Positions 36,309 to 44,703 of a stretch of 64,000 nucleotides of DNA are shown here, in pieces. The translations under genes were made by a program, and so were the position numbers. The notes beneath the pieces were generated by a model, which had not been told where the DNA came from, did not search any database, and was given only the letters and a program-made list of their open reading frames with translations. This stretch comes from JANMZO01 sp963763135 (lineage in GTDB: Bacteria > Actinomycetota > Acidimicrobiia > Acidimicrobiales > JANYDT01), in contig CAVXNJ010000004.1 in the NCBI GenBank assembly GCA_963763135.1, positions 1,054,001 through 1,118,000 on the forward strand, given 5' to 3'. Each line of letters opens with the position of its first letter. The first letter of the stretch is position 1.

Positions 36309-36463
36309 AGTTCGCCGCTCGTCGCCACCGGAACAGCGACTCGACAGCCCGCTTCCACGAGGTGCGCAACCGTCGATCCGGTAACGATCGCCTCGTCGTC
36401 GGGGTGGGCGTGGAAGAACACCAGCACGGGGAAGTCGGATGCGGCGTCACCGCCCTCGATCAT
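36287..36463 (-). pseudogene. N-terminal fragment of a PIG-L/LmbE deacetylase (MshB/Mca type)
   Basis: 58 codons only. The translated start VLVFFHAHPDDEAIVTGSTV carries the zinc-binding HPDDE motif of PIG-L N-acetylglucosaminyl deacetylases, and LVEAGCRVAVPVATSGE continues the normal first beta-alpha-beta unit (usually followed by a Glu/Gly-rich loop). The frame then runs into the 14-bp repeat and stops. Family members are ~230-300 aa, so more than three quarters of the gene is missing. Likely a remnant of a mycothiol-pathway or related deacetylase left by a deletion whose edge is at the helY 3' end. Reading from one strand only; no downstream portion was found in the window. Confidence 0.75.
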
Positions 36464-36632
36464 GGTGGTGGGGAGCCCGTTGACCGTGCCGCTTCACCGG
36501 TAGGTGGTCCGCCGGGAAACGCTGATCGGGTGTCCTTCGGTGCAGCGCGCCCGCCACTAGCACGCAATCGGGCCGCGCGCGCGAACCGCCCATCCCGGTT
36601 TTGTGTCGACAAAGTCCCTACATTTTCACGTG

Positions 36633-38246
36633 GTGCTGCTCACGACCGTTGAATCCTTTACCCAAGAAGAGCAGGAGATCCTCCGCCGCTACTTCACCAA
36701 TCTGGACCAACCGGTATTCGCCTTGGTGAATCTGCCGGAGGTCGTCAAAGGCGCGCTGTTCGCCCGCTACTCACGGTCGGCGAAGAGTCTTCGCCGGTTG
36801 TTCCTCGACGAGTTCGTCATGGAACTCGACATCTCGGGCGACTCGTCCGTCGACGCCACCGTCGGGGTGGAACGCGCCGAACAGCTCTACGAGAAGGTCT
36901 TCCTTGAGTACGGTGATGACTCCGTCGCGCAACTCGGTGGCGTGCACCTGGCCTGCGAACAGGCGTCAAATCTGCTGACCAAGATTTTGGAACGCGGCCG
37001 TCTGATGAGCTATCTGGAGCAGTCGACGCGCTACATCGCCTACGACGCCCGCACCGAGGGCCGGTACCGCTACTTCCGGGATTCCGAAGTGCTGATGTCG
37101 AACCTGGGCGCCCGGTATGTGGGCGACATGGACCGTATGTTCGACACCTACGCCGAACTTCTTCCTGTCATGCAGGACTACTTCCGAGAGCGCTACCCGA
37201 AGTCCCCGGAGGATTCCGACATGGTGTGGCGTCAGGCCACCCGGGCCAAGGCCTTCGACGCCCTTCGCGGGATTCTTCCCGCCGCATCGCTGTCGAACCT
37301 CGGGATATACGGTTCCGGCCAGGGATACGAAATGCTGCTTCTCCGCATGAGGTCGCATCCGCTGCCCGAAGCCCGGGAATACGCGGATCTGATGCTCCAC
37401 GAGCTCCGTAAGGTCATTCCCTCATTCCTGCAGCGCGTTGACCGTGCTGACCGCGGGGGACTGTGGTCGGACTATTTGGCCACGAACCGTGAAGCGACAT
37501 CGAAGGTTGCTGCGCAGTTGTTTGCCTCGACCGAGGCCGACGACCTGGAGCCGCCCCGGGTGCGCCTGGTCGATTTTGACCCCGACGGCGAAGACAAGGT
37601 CATTGCGGCGATGCTCTACGAATCGCTCGATCTGCCCGAAGAACGGATCCTGGCCAGGGTTCGGCAACTCAGCGTTGAAGACAAAATGCGGGTCGTGCGG
37701 GCCTACGTCGGCGATCGCACCAACCGGCGGCACAAGCCGGGCCGAGCCCTTGAGCGAACCGACTACCGCTTCGACGTGCTGAGCGACTACGGCGCGTTCC
37801 GCGACCTTCAGCGGCACCGTCTGCTCACCGTCGAATGGCAACCACTGTCGCCGTCACACGGTTACGTCCTTCCGGATTCCGTGGTTGAAGCCGGAGTAGT
37901 GGGCATGTTCGAAAGCGCCATGGACCGATCGGCCGATCTTTACGACGCGATGGTCGATCGCTTTCCGAGCGCCTCCAGTTACGCGGTTTCGTTGGCGTAT
38001 CGGGTCAGATTCGTCATGCAGTTCAACGCACGAGAGGCCATGCACATGCTGGAGCTCCGCTCGTCGCCCCAGGGTCACGAGGAGTACCGTCGCGTGGCGC
38101 AGGAGATGCACACGTTGATCGCTGAGCAGGCCGGTCATCACGCAATCGCCGAAATGATGAAGTTCGTCGACCACGAGACCTATGACCTCGAGAGACTCGA
38201 CGCCGAGCGTCGCGCCGAGCAACGGCGCGAGACCCGACCGCAATAA
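36633..38246 (+). CDS. thyX: FAD-dependent thymidylate synthase-like protein, duplicated ThyX domains
   Basis: About 537 aa, twice the size of a normal ThyX, with two ThyX-like halves. The first half has EYGDDSVAQLGGVHLACEQ and RGRLMSYLEQSTRYIAYD, which keeps the S-x2-EQSTRY part of the signature but has RGR instead of RHR. The second half has QRHRLLTVEWQP, which keeps RHR but lacks the S/N-EQSxRY part, and ends with FNAREAMHMLELRSSPQGHEEYR. Likely an actinobacterial/Chloroflexi long-ThyX relative. Whether it makes dTMP is uncertain. The start is not clear: GTG at 36633 (TACATT 8 nt upstream) or 36630, or 36603. Confidence 0.78.
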   Translation: MLLTTVESFTQEEQEILRRYFTNLDQPVFALVNLPEVVKGALFARYSRSAKSLRRLFLDEFVMELDISGDSSVDATVGVERAEQLYEKVFLEYGDDSVAQLGGVHLACEQASNLLTKILERGRLMSYLEQSTRYIAYDARTEGRYRYFRDSEVLMSNLGARYVGDMDRMFDTYAELLPVMQDYFRERYPKSPEDSDMVWRQATRAKAFDALRGILPAASLSNLGIYGSGQGYEMLLLRMRSHPLPEAREYADLMLHELRKVIPSFLQRVDRADRGGLWSDYLATNREATSKVAAQLFASTEADDLEPPRVRLVDFDPDGEDKVIAAMLYESLDLPEERILARVRQLSVEDKMRVVRAYVGDRTNRRHKPGRALERTDYRFDVLSDYGAFRDLQRHRLLTVEWQPLSPSHGYVLPDSVVEAGVVGMFESAMDRSADLYDAMVDRFPSASSYAVSLAYRVRFVMQFNAREAMHMLELRSSPQGHEEYRRVAQEMHTLIAEQAGHHAIAEMMKFVDHETYDLERLDAERRAEQRRETRPQ

Positions 38247-38270
38247 GCGAACGTTTTCAACACGGAACGT

Positions 38271-38377
38271 GGTCTGCGGACATATGCCGCAAACCGAATG
38301 TACGGTTGGTCATCGATAACCAACAGTTCCTAACTGCCTGATGACGCCTCAGGCTCAAGTTCCTTCAAGGATGAGCC
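38271..38377 (+). promoter_or_regulatory. Structured leader with three hairpins before the LysM gene; last one contains the ribosome-binding site
   Basis: Hairpin 1: 38271-38279 with 38287-38295 (one mismatch). Hairpin 2: GTTGGT 38305-38310 with ACCAAC 38319-38324. Hairpin 3: GGCTCA 38352-38357 with TGAGCC 38372-38377, with inner TCCTT and AAGGA (38367-38371) facing each other. AAGGA is the Shine-Dalgarno sequence 7 nt from the ATG at 38379, so hairpin 3 would hide it. It does not match a riboswitch consensus that I recognise. Confidence 0.45.
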
Positions 38378-38378
38378 G

Positions 38379-39140
38379 ATGTTCACTTGTATGACGGTTC
38401 ATCACACTGAAGGCACCCGACCGGGTCCGGCCCGGTTCGAACGCGTTCATCGACGCTCTGGGCACGTGATCCTGGCGACGTTTTGCATCTTTCTGGTTCT
38501 TGCCGGATTTCTTCAGGTGACGAGCCACAAGGCCGACGCGGCCGCCGTGCTCAAGTACAAGGTGAAGCCGGGCGACACGCTCACCGGGTTGGCCGCTCGC
38601 TACGGGACGACAGTGCGCGAGTTGCGGGAACTGAACCGTGTCTCGGCGAAGGGTCTCATCCGGATCGGCGAGACGTTGCGCATTCCAGCGCCGGTGGATC
38701 TGCCGATCAGCGCCGATCTTCCGGCTCGCCTGGCGGCGAATGCAGAGCGTCTGGCACTTCGGCGTCATACGCAGAAGTGGGCGAAAAAGAACGGCATTCC
38801 CGCCGACCTCCTCGAAGCGACACTGTGGTTGGAATCGGGTTTCAATCAAAGCAAGGTGTCAAAAACCGGGGCGGTTGGCGTCGGACAACTCATGCCAGAC
38901 ACCTCGGCCTTCATTGCCCGATCCCTCATCGGGCGCGACCTCGATCCCAACAACGCCGAAGACAACATTCGGATGAGCGCCCGGTATCTCTGGTACCTCC
39001 TGAAGATGCACGACGGCAATGCCACGAAAGCCCTGCAGGCGTACTACCAGGGGCAGGGTTCGATCCGGTCGAACGGGCTGTACCCCGACACCGTTCAATA
39101 CGCCAGAAACGTACAGGCTCTGCGCAAACGTTTCCGTTGA
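38379..39140 (+). CDS. LysM-containing lytic transglycosylase (SLT family)
   Basis: 253 aa. Short basic N-terminus, signal/anchor helix (VILATFCIFLVLAGFLQV), one LysM domain (YKVKPGDTLTGLAARYG ... IRIGETLRIP) that binds glycan, then an SLT/GH23 domain. The catalytic Glu is in LWLESGFNQSKVS and the supporting GAVGVGQLMPDT motif follows. Cleaves peptidoglycan glycan strands to 1,6-anhydro products outside the membrane. A single transcription unit with a structured leader. Confidence 0.9.
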   Translation: MFTCMTVHHTEGTRPGPARFERVHRRSGHVILATFCIFLVLAGFLQVTSHKADAAAVLKYKVKPGDTLTGLAARYGTTVRELRELNRVSAKGLIRIGETLRIPAPVDLPISADLPARLAANAERLALRRHTQKWAKKNGIPADLLEATLWLESGFNQSKVSKTGAVGVGQLMPDTSAFIARSLIGRDLDPNNAEDNIRMSARYLWYLLKMHDGNATKALQAYYQGQGSIRSNGLYPDTVQYARNVQALRKRFR

Positions 39141-39205
39141 CGCGCCGGCCGATCTCGCGGCGGTCACCCACCCCTTTCCGGCATCGTAGAGATAGAAAAG
39201 TTTCC

Positions 39206-39232
39206 GAAACACAATAGAAACAGACAGTGCAC
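39206..39232 (+). promoter_or_regulatory. GlnR-like binding site upstream of amtB
   Basis: GAAAC at 39206-39210 and 39217-39221 and a third half-site ending CAC at 39232 give AC-n9-AC-n9-AC, exactly 11-bp spaced. This is the pattern of actinobacterial GlnR boxes (GTnAC-n6-GAAAC). It lies 66-92 bp before the amtB ATG. Known GlnR targets include amtB-glnK-glnD, so location and pattern agree. Confidence 0.5.
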
Positions 39233-39244
39233 AGAACGGAAATG

Positions 39245-39283
39245 TTGATAGGGCAAGGTGTGACCCACTTTCACCCCTATCAA
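39245..39283 (+). promoter_or_regulatory. Dyad in the amtB leader
   Basis: TTGATAGGG (39245-39253) and CCCTATCAA (39275-39283) are perfect 9-bp inverted repeats, with an inner GGTG/CACC pair. The AAGGAAG ribosome-binding site starts at the right arm's edge. It could be an operator or a leader RNA hairpin. Confidence 0.45.
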
Positions 39284-39297
39284 GGAAGCCGACTTCA

Positions 39298-40581
39298 ATG
39301 ACTGCCTTAGTTGCGCCCGTGCTGGCCGAAATCGACGCGGGAGCAACCGCTTGGGTGCTGGTTTCAGCCGCCCTGGTGCTGTTCATGACCCCCGGGCTCG
39401 CCTTCTTCTACGCCGGAATGGTTCGTTCCAAGCATGCGCTCGGCATGCTCATGCAGAACTTCTTCGCCATGGGCATCATCAGCGTCCTCTGGGCGTTGGT
39501 CGGGTTCTCACTGGCGTTCGGTGATGGTGGCGGCTGGATCGGTGATTTTTCGATGGTTGGTCTCAAAGGTCTCGGAAAGGCCTCGGCGAGTGTTCCCGGC
39601 TACGTCGGCGATTTCGGGCTCGCGATTCCCGTCCTCGCCTTCGCTGCGTACCAGATGATGTTCGCGGTGATTACGCCGGCATTGATCACCGGCGCGACCG
39701 CCGACCGACTGAAGTTCAGCGCGTATGCCCTCTTCATCAGCGCCTGGCTCATCGTCGTATATGCACCGGTCGCCCACTGGGTGTTCAGCCCCACCGGTTG
39801 GCTGTTCAAGAAGGGCGCTTTGGATTTCGCCGGAGGTGCCGTCGTCCACATCAACGCAGGAATCGCCGCGTTGGCCGTGGTGCTGGTGATCGGCAAACGT
39901 CGCAACTGGCGAAAAGAGGCCATGCCGCCGCACTCACTTCCCCTGACACTGCTCGGCACGGGCATTCTGTGGTTCGGATGGTTCGGTTTCAACGCCGGAT
40001 CGGCCCTCGGCGCGAACGGGCTCGCAGCACAGGCATTCATCAACACCCACCTTGCTGCCGCCGCCGCGATGTGTTCGTGGCTCATCGTGGAAAAGGTCAA
40101 AGGGGGACATGCCACCACCCTCGGAGCGGCTTCCGGAGCCGTTGCGGGACTCGTCGCCATTACGCCGTGCGCCGGATTCGTTGGCGGCTTGTCGCCGCTC
40201 GTCATTGGTGGGTTGGCCGGCGTGCTCTGCTATCTGGCGCTGAGCATGAAGACACGATTCGGTTTCGACGATGCGCTCGACGTCGTGGGTGTCCACCTGG
40301 TCGGCGGCATCCTGGGCTCGCTATTGGTGGGGTTCTTCGCCGACACGAACGTGAACAGCCTCGGGGCCGACGGGCTGTTCTTCGGAGGGGGAGTGTCGCT
40401 TCTTGGTAAGCAGTTGCTGGCGACCGGTGTCACGCTGGTGTACTCCGGCGTCGTTACCTTTGCTCTCGCGAAAGCGATCGACAAGACCATCGGAATGCGA
40501 GTGAGCGATGAAGACGAGAATACGGGCCTCGACCTTTCGCAACACACGGAAACCGCATACGCGTTCGGCGGCCGTTTGTAA
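39298..40581 (+). CDS. amt: Ammonium transporter AmtB
   Basis: 427 aa with 11 predicted TM helices. VLFMTPGLAFFYAGMVRSKH near the N-terminus, MMFAVITPALITGATADRLKFSAY, and HINAGIAALAVVLVIGKR are Amt/Mep/Rh family motifs, the last including a pore-lining His region. It conducts ammonium across the membrane and is blocked by PII. Operon with glnB (74 bp) and glnD. Confidence 0.97.
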   Translation: MTALVAPVLAEIDAGATAWVLVSAALVLFMTPGLAFFYAGMVRSKHALGMLMQNFFAMGIISVLWALVGFSLAFGDGGGWIGDFSMVGLKGLGKASASVPGYVGDFGLAIPVLAFAAYQMMFAVITPALITGATADRLKFSAYALFISAWLIVVYAPVAHWVFSPTGWLFKKGALDFAGGAVVHINAGIAALAVVLVIGKRRNWRKEAMPPHSLPLTLLGTGILWFGWFGFNAGSALGANGLAAQAFINTHLAAAAAMCSWLIVEKVKGGHATTLGAASGAVAGLVAITPCAGFVGGLSPLVIGGLAGVLCYLALSMKTRFGFDDALDVVGVHLVGGILGSLLVGFFADTNVNSLGADGLFFGGGVSLLGKQLLATGVTLVYSGVVTFALAKAIDKTIGMRVSDEDENTGLDLSQHTETAYAFGGRL

Positions 40582-40655
40582 CCGGCAATGATCGCCGGGG
40601 ACCAAACGCAACAGTCGCGACCAGACCAGCCAACCAGAGAGCAAGAACACACCCG

Positions 40656-40994
40656 ATGAAACTGATCACCTCCATCATCAAACCCTTCAAACTCGACGAT
40701 GTGAAGACCGCCCTGCGCGAAGCCGGCGTTCAGGGAATGACAATTTCCGAAGTCCAGGGTTTCGGTCGTCAGCGGGGCCACACTGAGGTGTACCGCGGGC
40801 AGGAATACACCATCGACTTCGTCCCGAAGACCCGGGTGGAGATACTCGTTGACGACGACGAGGTCGACGCGATCATCGACGTCCTCGTCGCTGCAGCCCG
40901 GACCGACAAGATCGGCGACGGAAAAATCTGGGTGACCGACATCGGTTCGGTCGTTCGCATCCGAACCGGTGAACGAGATCACGACGCCCTCTGA
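40656..40994 (+). CDS. glnB: Nitrogen regulatory protein PII
   Basis: 112 aa. Trimeric signalling protein that reports ATP/ADP, 2-oxoglutarate and nitrogen state. Starts MKLITSIIKPFKLDDVKTAL. The T-loop YRGQEYTIDF carries Tyr51, the site modified by GlnD (uridylylation or, in other actinobacteria, adenylylation). Linkage to amtB suggests the GlnK subtype. Overlaps glnD by 26 bp. Confidence 0.96.
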   Translation: MKLITSIIKPFKLDDVKTALREAGVQGMTISEVQGFGRQRGHTEVYRGQEYTIDFVPKTRVEILVDDDEVDAIIDVLVAAARTDKIGDGKIWVTDIGSVVRIRTGERDHDAL

Positions 40995-43389
40995 TCGTTC
41001 CGCGACGCTCGTAAACGAGGCGGTTGAACACTTTGTTGCTAAGCGCGCTGAACTGTTGCAGCTCGAGGGGCCATTACGAATCGTTCCTGATCTGGTAACT
41101 GCGCTTTCGGGTCTGACGCTCGAATTCGTCGCGTCTGTCGCTGACAGCGTCGAGTGGCAACCAGGGTGGGCTTTGCTGGCGGTCGGTGGAACCGGGCGCC
41201 GCCAACTCTGCCCGGGTAGCGACGTCGATCTGTTGCTGCTTCACCCCAAAAAAGCCAAGGACCCGGCGATCCGGAATATCAGCGAATCGCTCTGGTATCC
41301 CTTCTGGAACAACGGACTGAAGCTTTCTCCTGCTGTGCACAGTGAGGCTTCCGCCCTCGAGTTGGCCGATCGCGAGGTCATAACGGCCGTGACGTGGCTC
41401 GACTCACGATTCGTTGCAGGCGATGGGGTCACCGCCAACGCCTTCATCGCTGCGGCCGAGGACCGGTGGAAGACCAACGCCAAGAGATACCTTCCGGAGC
41501 TTCTCCACGCCACGGCCGAGCGGCACGACAAGCACGGCGAAGTGGCCTTTCTCCTCGAACCCGATTTCCGCGACGGTCGGGGAGGGCTTCGCGATGCTCA
41601 CGTTCTCGGGTTTATAGAGCGAAGCGAACACCCGGCTGTGGCCAGCGCTCTGGAGCGACCGGTCTCCGAGTTGTCAGGTGCCCACGACGCGCTTTTGACG
41701 GTACGGGCCGAACTTCACCGGCGGACCCGACGCCCGAGCAACCGTCTGCTCCTGCAGGAACAGGACGCGGTGGCCGAGGGCCTCGGTCTGGCCAGCGCCG
41801 ACGCACTGATGTCGGTCGTCTCGGCATCGGCCAAGTCGATCGCCTGGTGTACCGAAGAGTCGCTTCGTCGACTGTCCGACGCGCTGAACAAACGGTTCGC
41901 ATCGCGCTTCGGTCGTCCGATGAAAGTGGCGCCGAACCTGGCCATTCAAAGCGGCGAAATTGTCCTCACCGATGATGCCGATCCCGCGAACGACTGCACG
42001 CTTCTGCTTCGAACCGCCGCGGCGGCGGCACTGAACCGGGCCGCGATCTCGCGTCACACCCTTCGGCGTCTTGCGGAGGAATCGCCGGCCATGCCGAACC
42101 CGTGGCCGGAACGAGCCCGTAACGCTCTCGTTGCCGTGCTCGGGTCGGGACCGGACATGCTGCCCGTGATGGAGGCTCTCGACCACTATGACCTCATCAC
42201 CCGGGTGCTGCCCGAGTGGGCGGCCGTCCGAGCCAAGCCGCAGCGCAACGCCTATCACCGGTTCACGGTCGACCGTCATCTCTGCGAAGCAGCAGCGAAC
42301 GCCGCTGATCTGGTGCGTGAGGTCGGTCGGCCGGACCTTCTTCTCATAGGAGCGTGGCTCCACGACTTGGGAAAAGGGTTTCCGGGTGACCACACCGAGG
42401 TCGGCGTCGAACTCATGCAGGCCATCGGTCCGCGCATGGGTTTTGGACCGTCCGACGTCGACGTTCTCGTGGATCTGGTGAGGCATCACCTGCTGGTTCC
42501 CGATGTGGCGACGCGCCGCGACCTCAGTGACCCCGGCACCATCTCGTACGTTGCGGCAGCGGCCAAGGATGTGGATCGTCTCCAATTACTACGTACGCTT
42601 ACTGAAGCCGACAGCCTGGCCACCGGCCCTACGGCGTGGAGCGATTGGAAGGGTCGCCTCTGCGACGAGTTGGTGACAAGAACCGAAGCCGTGCTCTCGG
42701 GCCGTCGACCGCCGGAACCGGCGTCGCCACTCGGACCTCAGAACGACGCCTTGATCGAGACAGTCCGGTCGAGCGGGCGCCTGGTCCTGTCCGTGGATCC
42801 AACGGACGACGACGTTGTGACGTTCGCGGCGCCTGACCGACCCGGGTTGTTTGCACTTGTCGCCGGCTCGCTCTCGCTTCATGGCGTGGATGTCGTTTCG
42901 GCCGATGTCTGGACCACCGACGACGGTTTCGCAGTCGACGTGGTCCGTGTCGCTCGGCGGATCGGTGGCGATACCAACTGGATCCAGGTCGAGAACACCA
43001 TGAACGCAGCGATCGACGGAACCATCGATCTCGACGTTGCGCTGGCGAAGCGCGTGGCCTCGTACGCCAGGACCGTTGGGGACCGCCACGCCCGGCATCT
43101 ATCGGCCGAACCGGCGGTGTTCATTTCAAACGAGATCCAGGAGCGCGCCACGGTCGTTGAGGTTCGGGCGCCCGATGGAATCGCGCTTCTGTACCGGGTT
43201 ACGAACGCACTGAGCCAGCTCGGGCTCGACATCACTTCGGCCAAGGTGACGACGCTCGGGCACGAGGTGGTCGATGCGTTCTCGGTGGTGCGCCTCGAAC
43301 CCGACGGCACCCGTCGAAAGGTCGGTGGAGGCGAGGAAGCGGATCAGATCCGAACCTCCGTCCTGGTCGAGTTGAGCCGCATCGCTTGA
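40969..43389 (+). CDS. glnD: [Protein-PII] uridylyl/adenylyltransferase GlnD
   Basis: 806 aa from GTG 40969. N-terminal nucleotidyltransferase with GGTGRRQLCPGSDVDLLLL; a linker domain; an HD domain with HRFTVDRHLCEAA and LHDLGKGFPGDHTEVG for de-modification; and two C-terminal ACT domains (VTFAAPDRPGLFALVAGSL and VEVRAPDGIALLYRVTNAL) that sense glutamine. Modifies Tyr51 of the PII protein coded just upstream. The start codon is inside glnB. Confidence 0.95.
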   Translation: MNEITTPSDRSATLVNEAVEHFVAKRAELLQLEGPLRIVPDLVTALSGLTLEFVASVADSVEWQPGWALLAVGGTGRRQLCPGSDVDLLLLHPKKAKDPAIRNISESLWYPFWNNGLKLSPAVHSEASALELADREVITAVTWLDSRFVAGDGVTANAFIAAAEDRWKTNAKRYLPELLHATAERHDKHGEVAFLLEPDFRDGRGGLRDAHVLGFIERSEHPAVASALERPVSELSGAHDALLTVRAELHRRTRRPSNRLLLQEQDAVAEGLGLASADALMSVVSASAKSIAWCTEESLRRLSDALNKRFASRFGRPMKVAPNLAIQSGEIVLTDDADPANDCTLLLRTAAAAALNRAAISRHTLRRLAEESPAMPNPWPERARNALVAVLGSGPDMLPVMEALDHYDLITRVLPEWAAVRAKPQRNAYHRFTVDRHLCEAAANAADLVREVGRPDLLLIGAWLHDLGKGFPGDHTEVGVELMQAIGPRMGFGPSDVDVLVDLVRHHLLVPDVATRRDLSDPGTISYVAAAAKDVDRLQLLRTLTEADSLATGPTAWSDWKGRLCDELVTRTEAVLSGRRPPEPASPLGPQNDALIETVRSSGRLVLSVDPTDDDVVTFAAPDRPGLFALVAGSLSLHGVDVVSADVWTTDDGFAVDVVRVARRIGGDTNWIQVENTMNAAIDGTIDLDVALAKRVASYARTVGDRHARHLSAEPAVFISNEIQERATVVEVRAPDGIALLYRVTNALSQLGLDITSAKVTTLGHEVVDAFSVVRLEPDGTRRKVGGGEEADQIRTSVLVELSRIA

Positions 43390-43439
43390 CCGACCAGAAG
43401 GTGGCGTGGCCTGTCATAGCCATCAGGCATGCTTAGAGC

Positions 43440-44582
43440 ATGCGGATTGCAGCGATTGGCGATGCCCACCTCGGGCGGAGTGCCACCACAGCCACCACGG
43501 CTGAGGGTGTCAACCAACGCGAATACGACTTCGAGTTGTCGATGGCCGCAGCGGTCGATGGGGCATTGGCCGAAAAGCCTGATCTGATGATCTGGCTCGG
43601 CGACATTTTCGATCATCCACGGCCGAACTACCGCAGCTTCCGGGTGGCTATGCAGGCCCTCGCCAAGATCCGGGCACACGGCATCGGTCTCGTTGCCATA
43701 AGCGGCAACCACGACACACCGCGTCTCCCCGGCGTCGGCAATCCCTACGCCGTGCTGGCCGATGCGTTTCCGGAGTTTCACTTTGCGTACCGCCTCGAAT
43801 ACGAAGCGTTCGACCTTGCGGGCCTGAGGGTCCACGCCGTTCCGCAGACCAAGACGTCGGAAGACACCCTCGATGCCCTCCACCAGGCGAGCGCGAAACG
43901 CTCCCTCGACCGGGTGAACCTGTTGCTCACCCACCCGCTTGTTCACAGCGTCGAACGTCGCTACGCCGACATGAACGAGATCGAAATCGACGACCGGGAA
44001 TTGCAGTCCGACCTTGTCCTGCTTGGTCACTACCACACGTTCTGCGCCGTTCCCGATCGTCGAAACGTCTGGTACGCAGGTTCAACCGACACGTTTTCTT
44101 TCGCCGACGATCCGCACCGGTCGAAGGGATTCGTCGTTCTCGACACTGACACCGGAACGTGCGCACACGTCGGTCTGAGCGGTCAACGACAACTCCTGAC
44201 GGCCAATCCGGTCGACGCTTTCGGCCGGAGCCCGTCGGAGTTGACCGACGAGATCATCCGTCGATTCGCTGCGTTGCCGGCAGGATCGGTGGCGCGTCTG
44301 CTGCTCGAGCACATCGAGCCCGAGGTGTACCGGCTCCTTGATATCCAGGGGATCATCGCCGAGGCCAAACATCTGCTCCACGTGAAGTTGGAACCGCAGT
44401 TCGTCTCGACCACGTTCCTCGTCGAGGATCTACCGGAACTGGCCAATATTGGGGCCCGTTGGAACGAATACGTCGGCACCCAGCAATACGATGACCTCGA
44501 TGCGGACCGACTCCGGCAAACTGGTCTCGACTACCTGGAGCGGGCCATCGACGCATCAATCGACCCCGGATCGGCTGACTGA
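43440..44582 (+). CDS. sbcD: SbcD/Mre11-type DNA repair exonuclease
   Basis: 380 aa metallophosphoesterase. The phosphodiesterase motifs are in order: GDAHLG (metal 1), WLGDIFDH, ISGNHD, LLTHP and LGHYH. Likely partners with the SbcC gene 121 bp downstream in double-strand break and hairpin processing. The start ATG lies 50 bp after the glnD stop. Confidence 0.9.
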   Translation: MRIAAIGDAHLGRSATTATTAEGVNQREYDFELSMAAAVDGALAEKPDLMIWLGDIFDHPRPNYRSFRVAMQALAKIRAHGIGLVAISGNHDTPRLPGVGNPYAVLADAFPEFHFAYRLEYEAFDLAGLRVHAVPQTKTSEDTLDALHQASAKRSLDRVNLLLTHPLVHSVERRYADMNEIEIDDRELQSDLVLLGHYHTFCAVPDRRNVWYAGSTDTFSFADDPHRSKGFVVLDTDTGTCAHVGLSGQRQLLTANPVDAFGRSPSELTDEIIRRFAALPAGSVARLLLEHIEPEVYRLLDIQGIIAEAKHLLHVKLEPQFVSTTFLVEDLPELANIGARWNEYVGTQQYDDLDADRLRQTGLDYLERAIDASIDPGSAD

Positions 44583-44703
44583 GCCATGACCCGGAGCACC
44601 CCGCTGTCGGATCGCGCCTGATGTCGGCCCGGCTTGGATTTCAAGCTCGTAACCGAGTTCGTCCTCGCGCTCGTGTTGGGCGAGTCGAAACGCAGGATCG
44701 CTG

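Noticed and set aside
38247..38378. c-di-AMP (ydaO/yuaA) riboswitch before the LysM gene
   Set aside because: The gene type fits but the conserved ydaO segments are not present; it was kept only as an unassigned structured leader.
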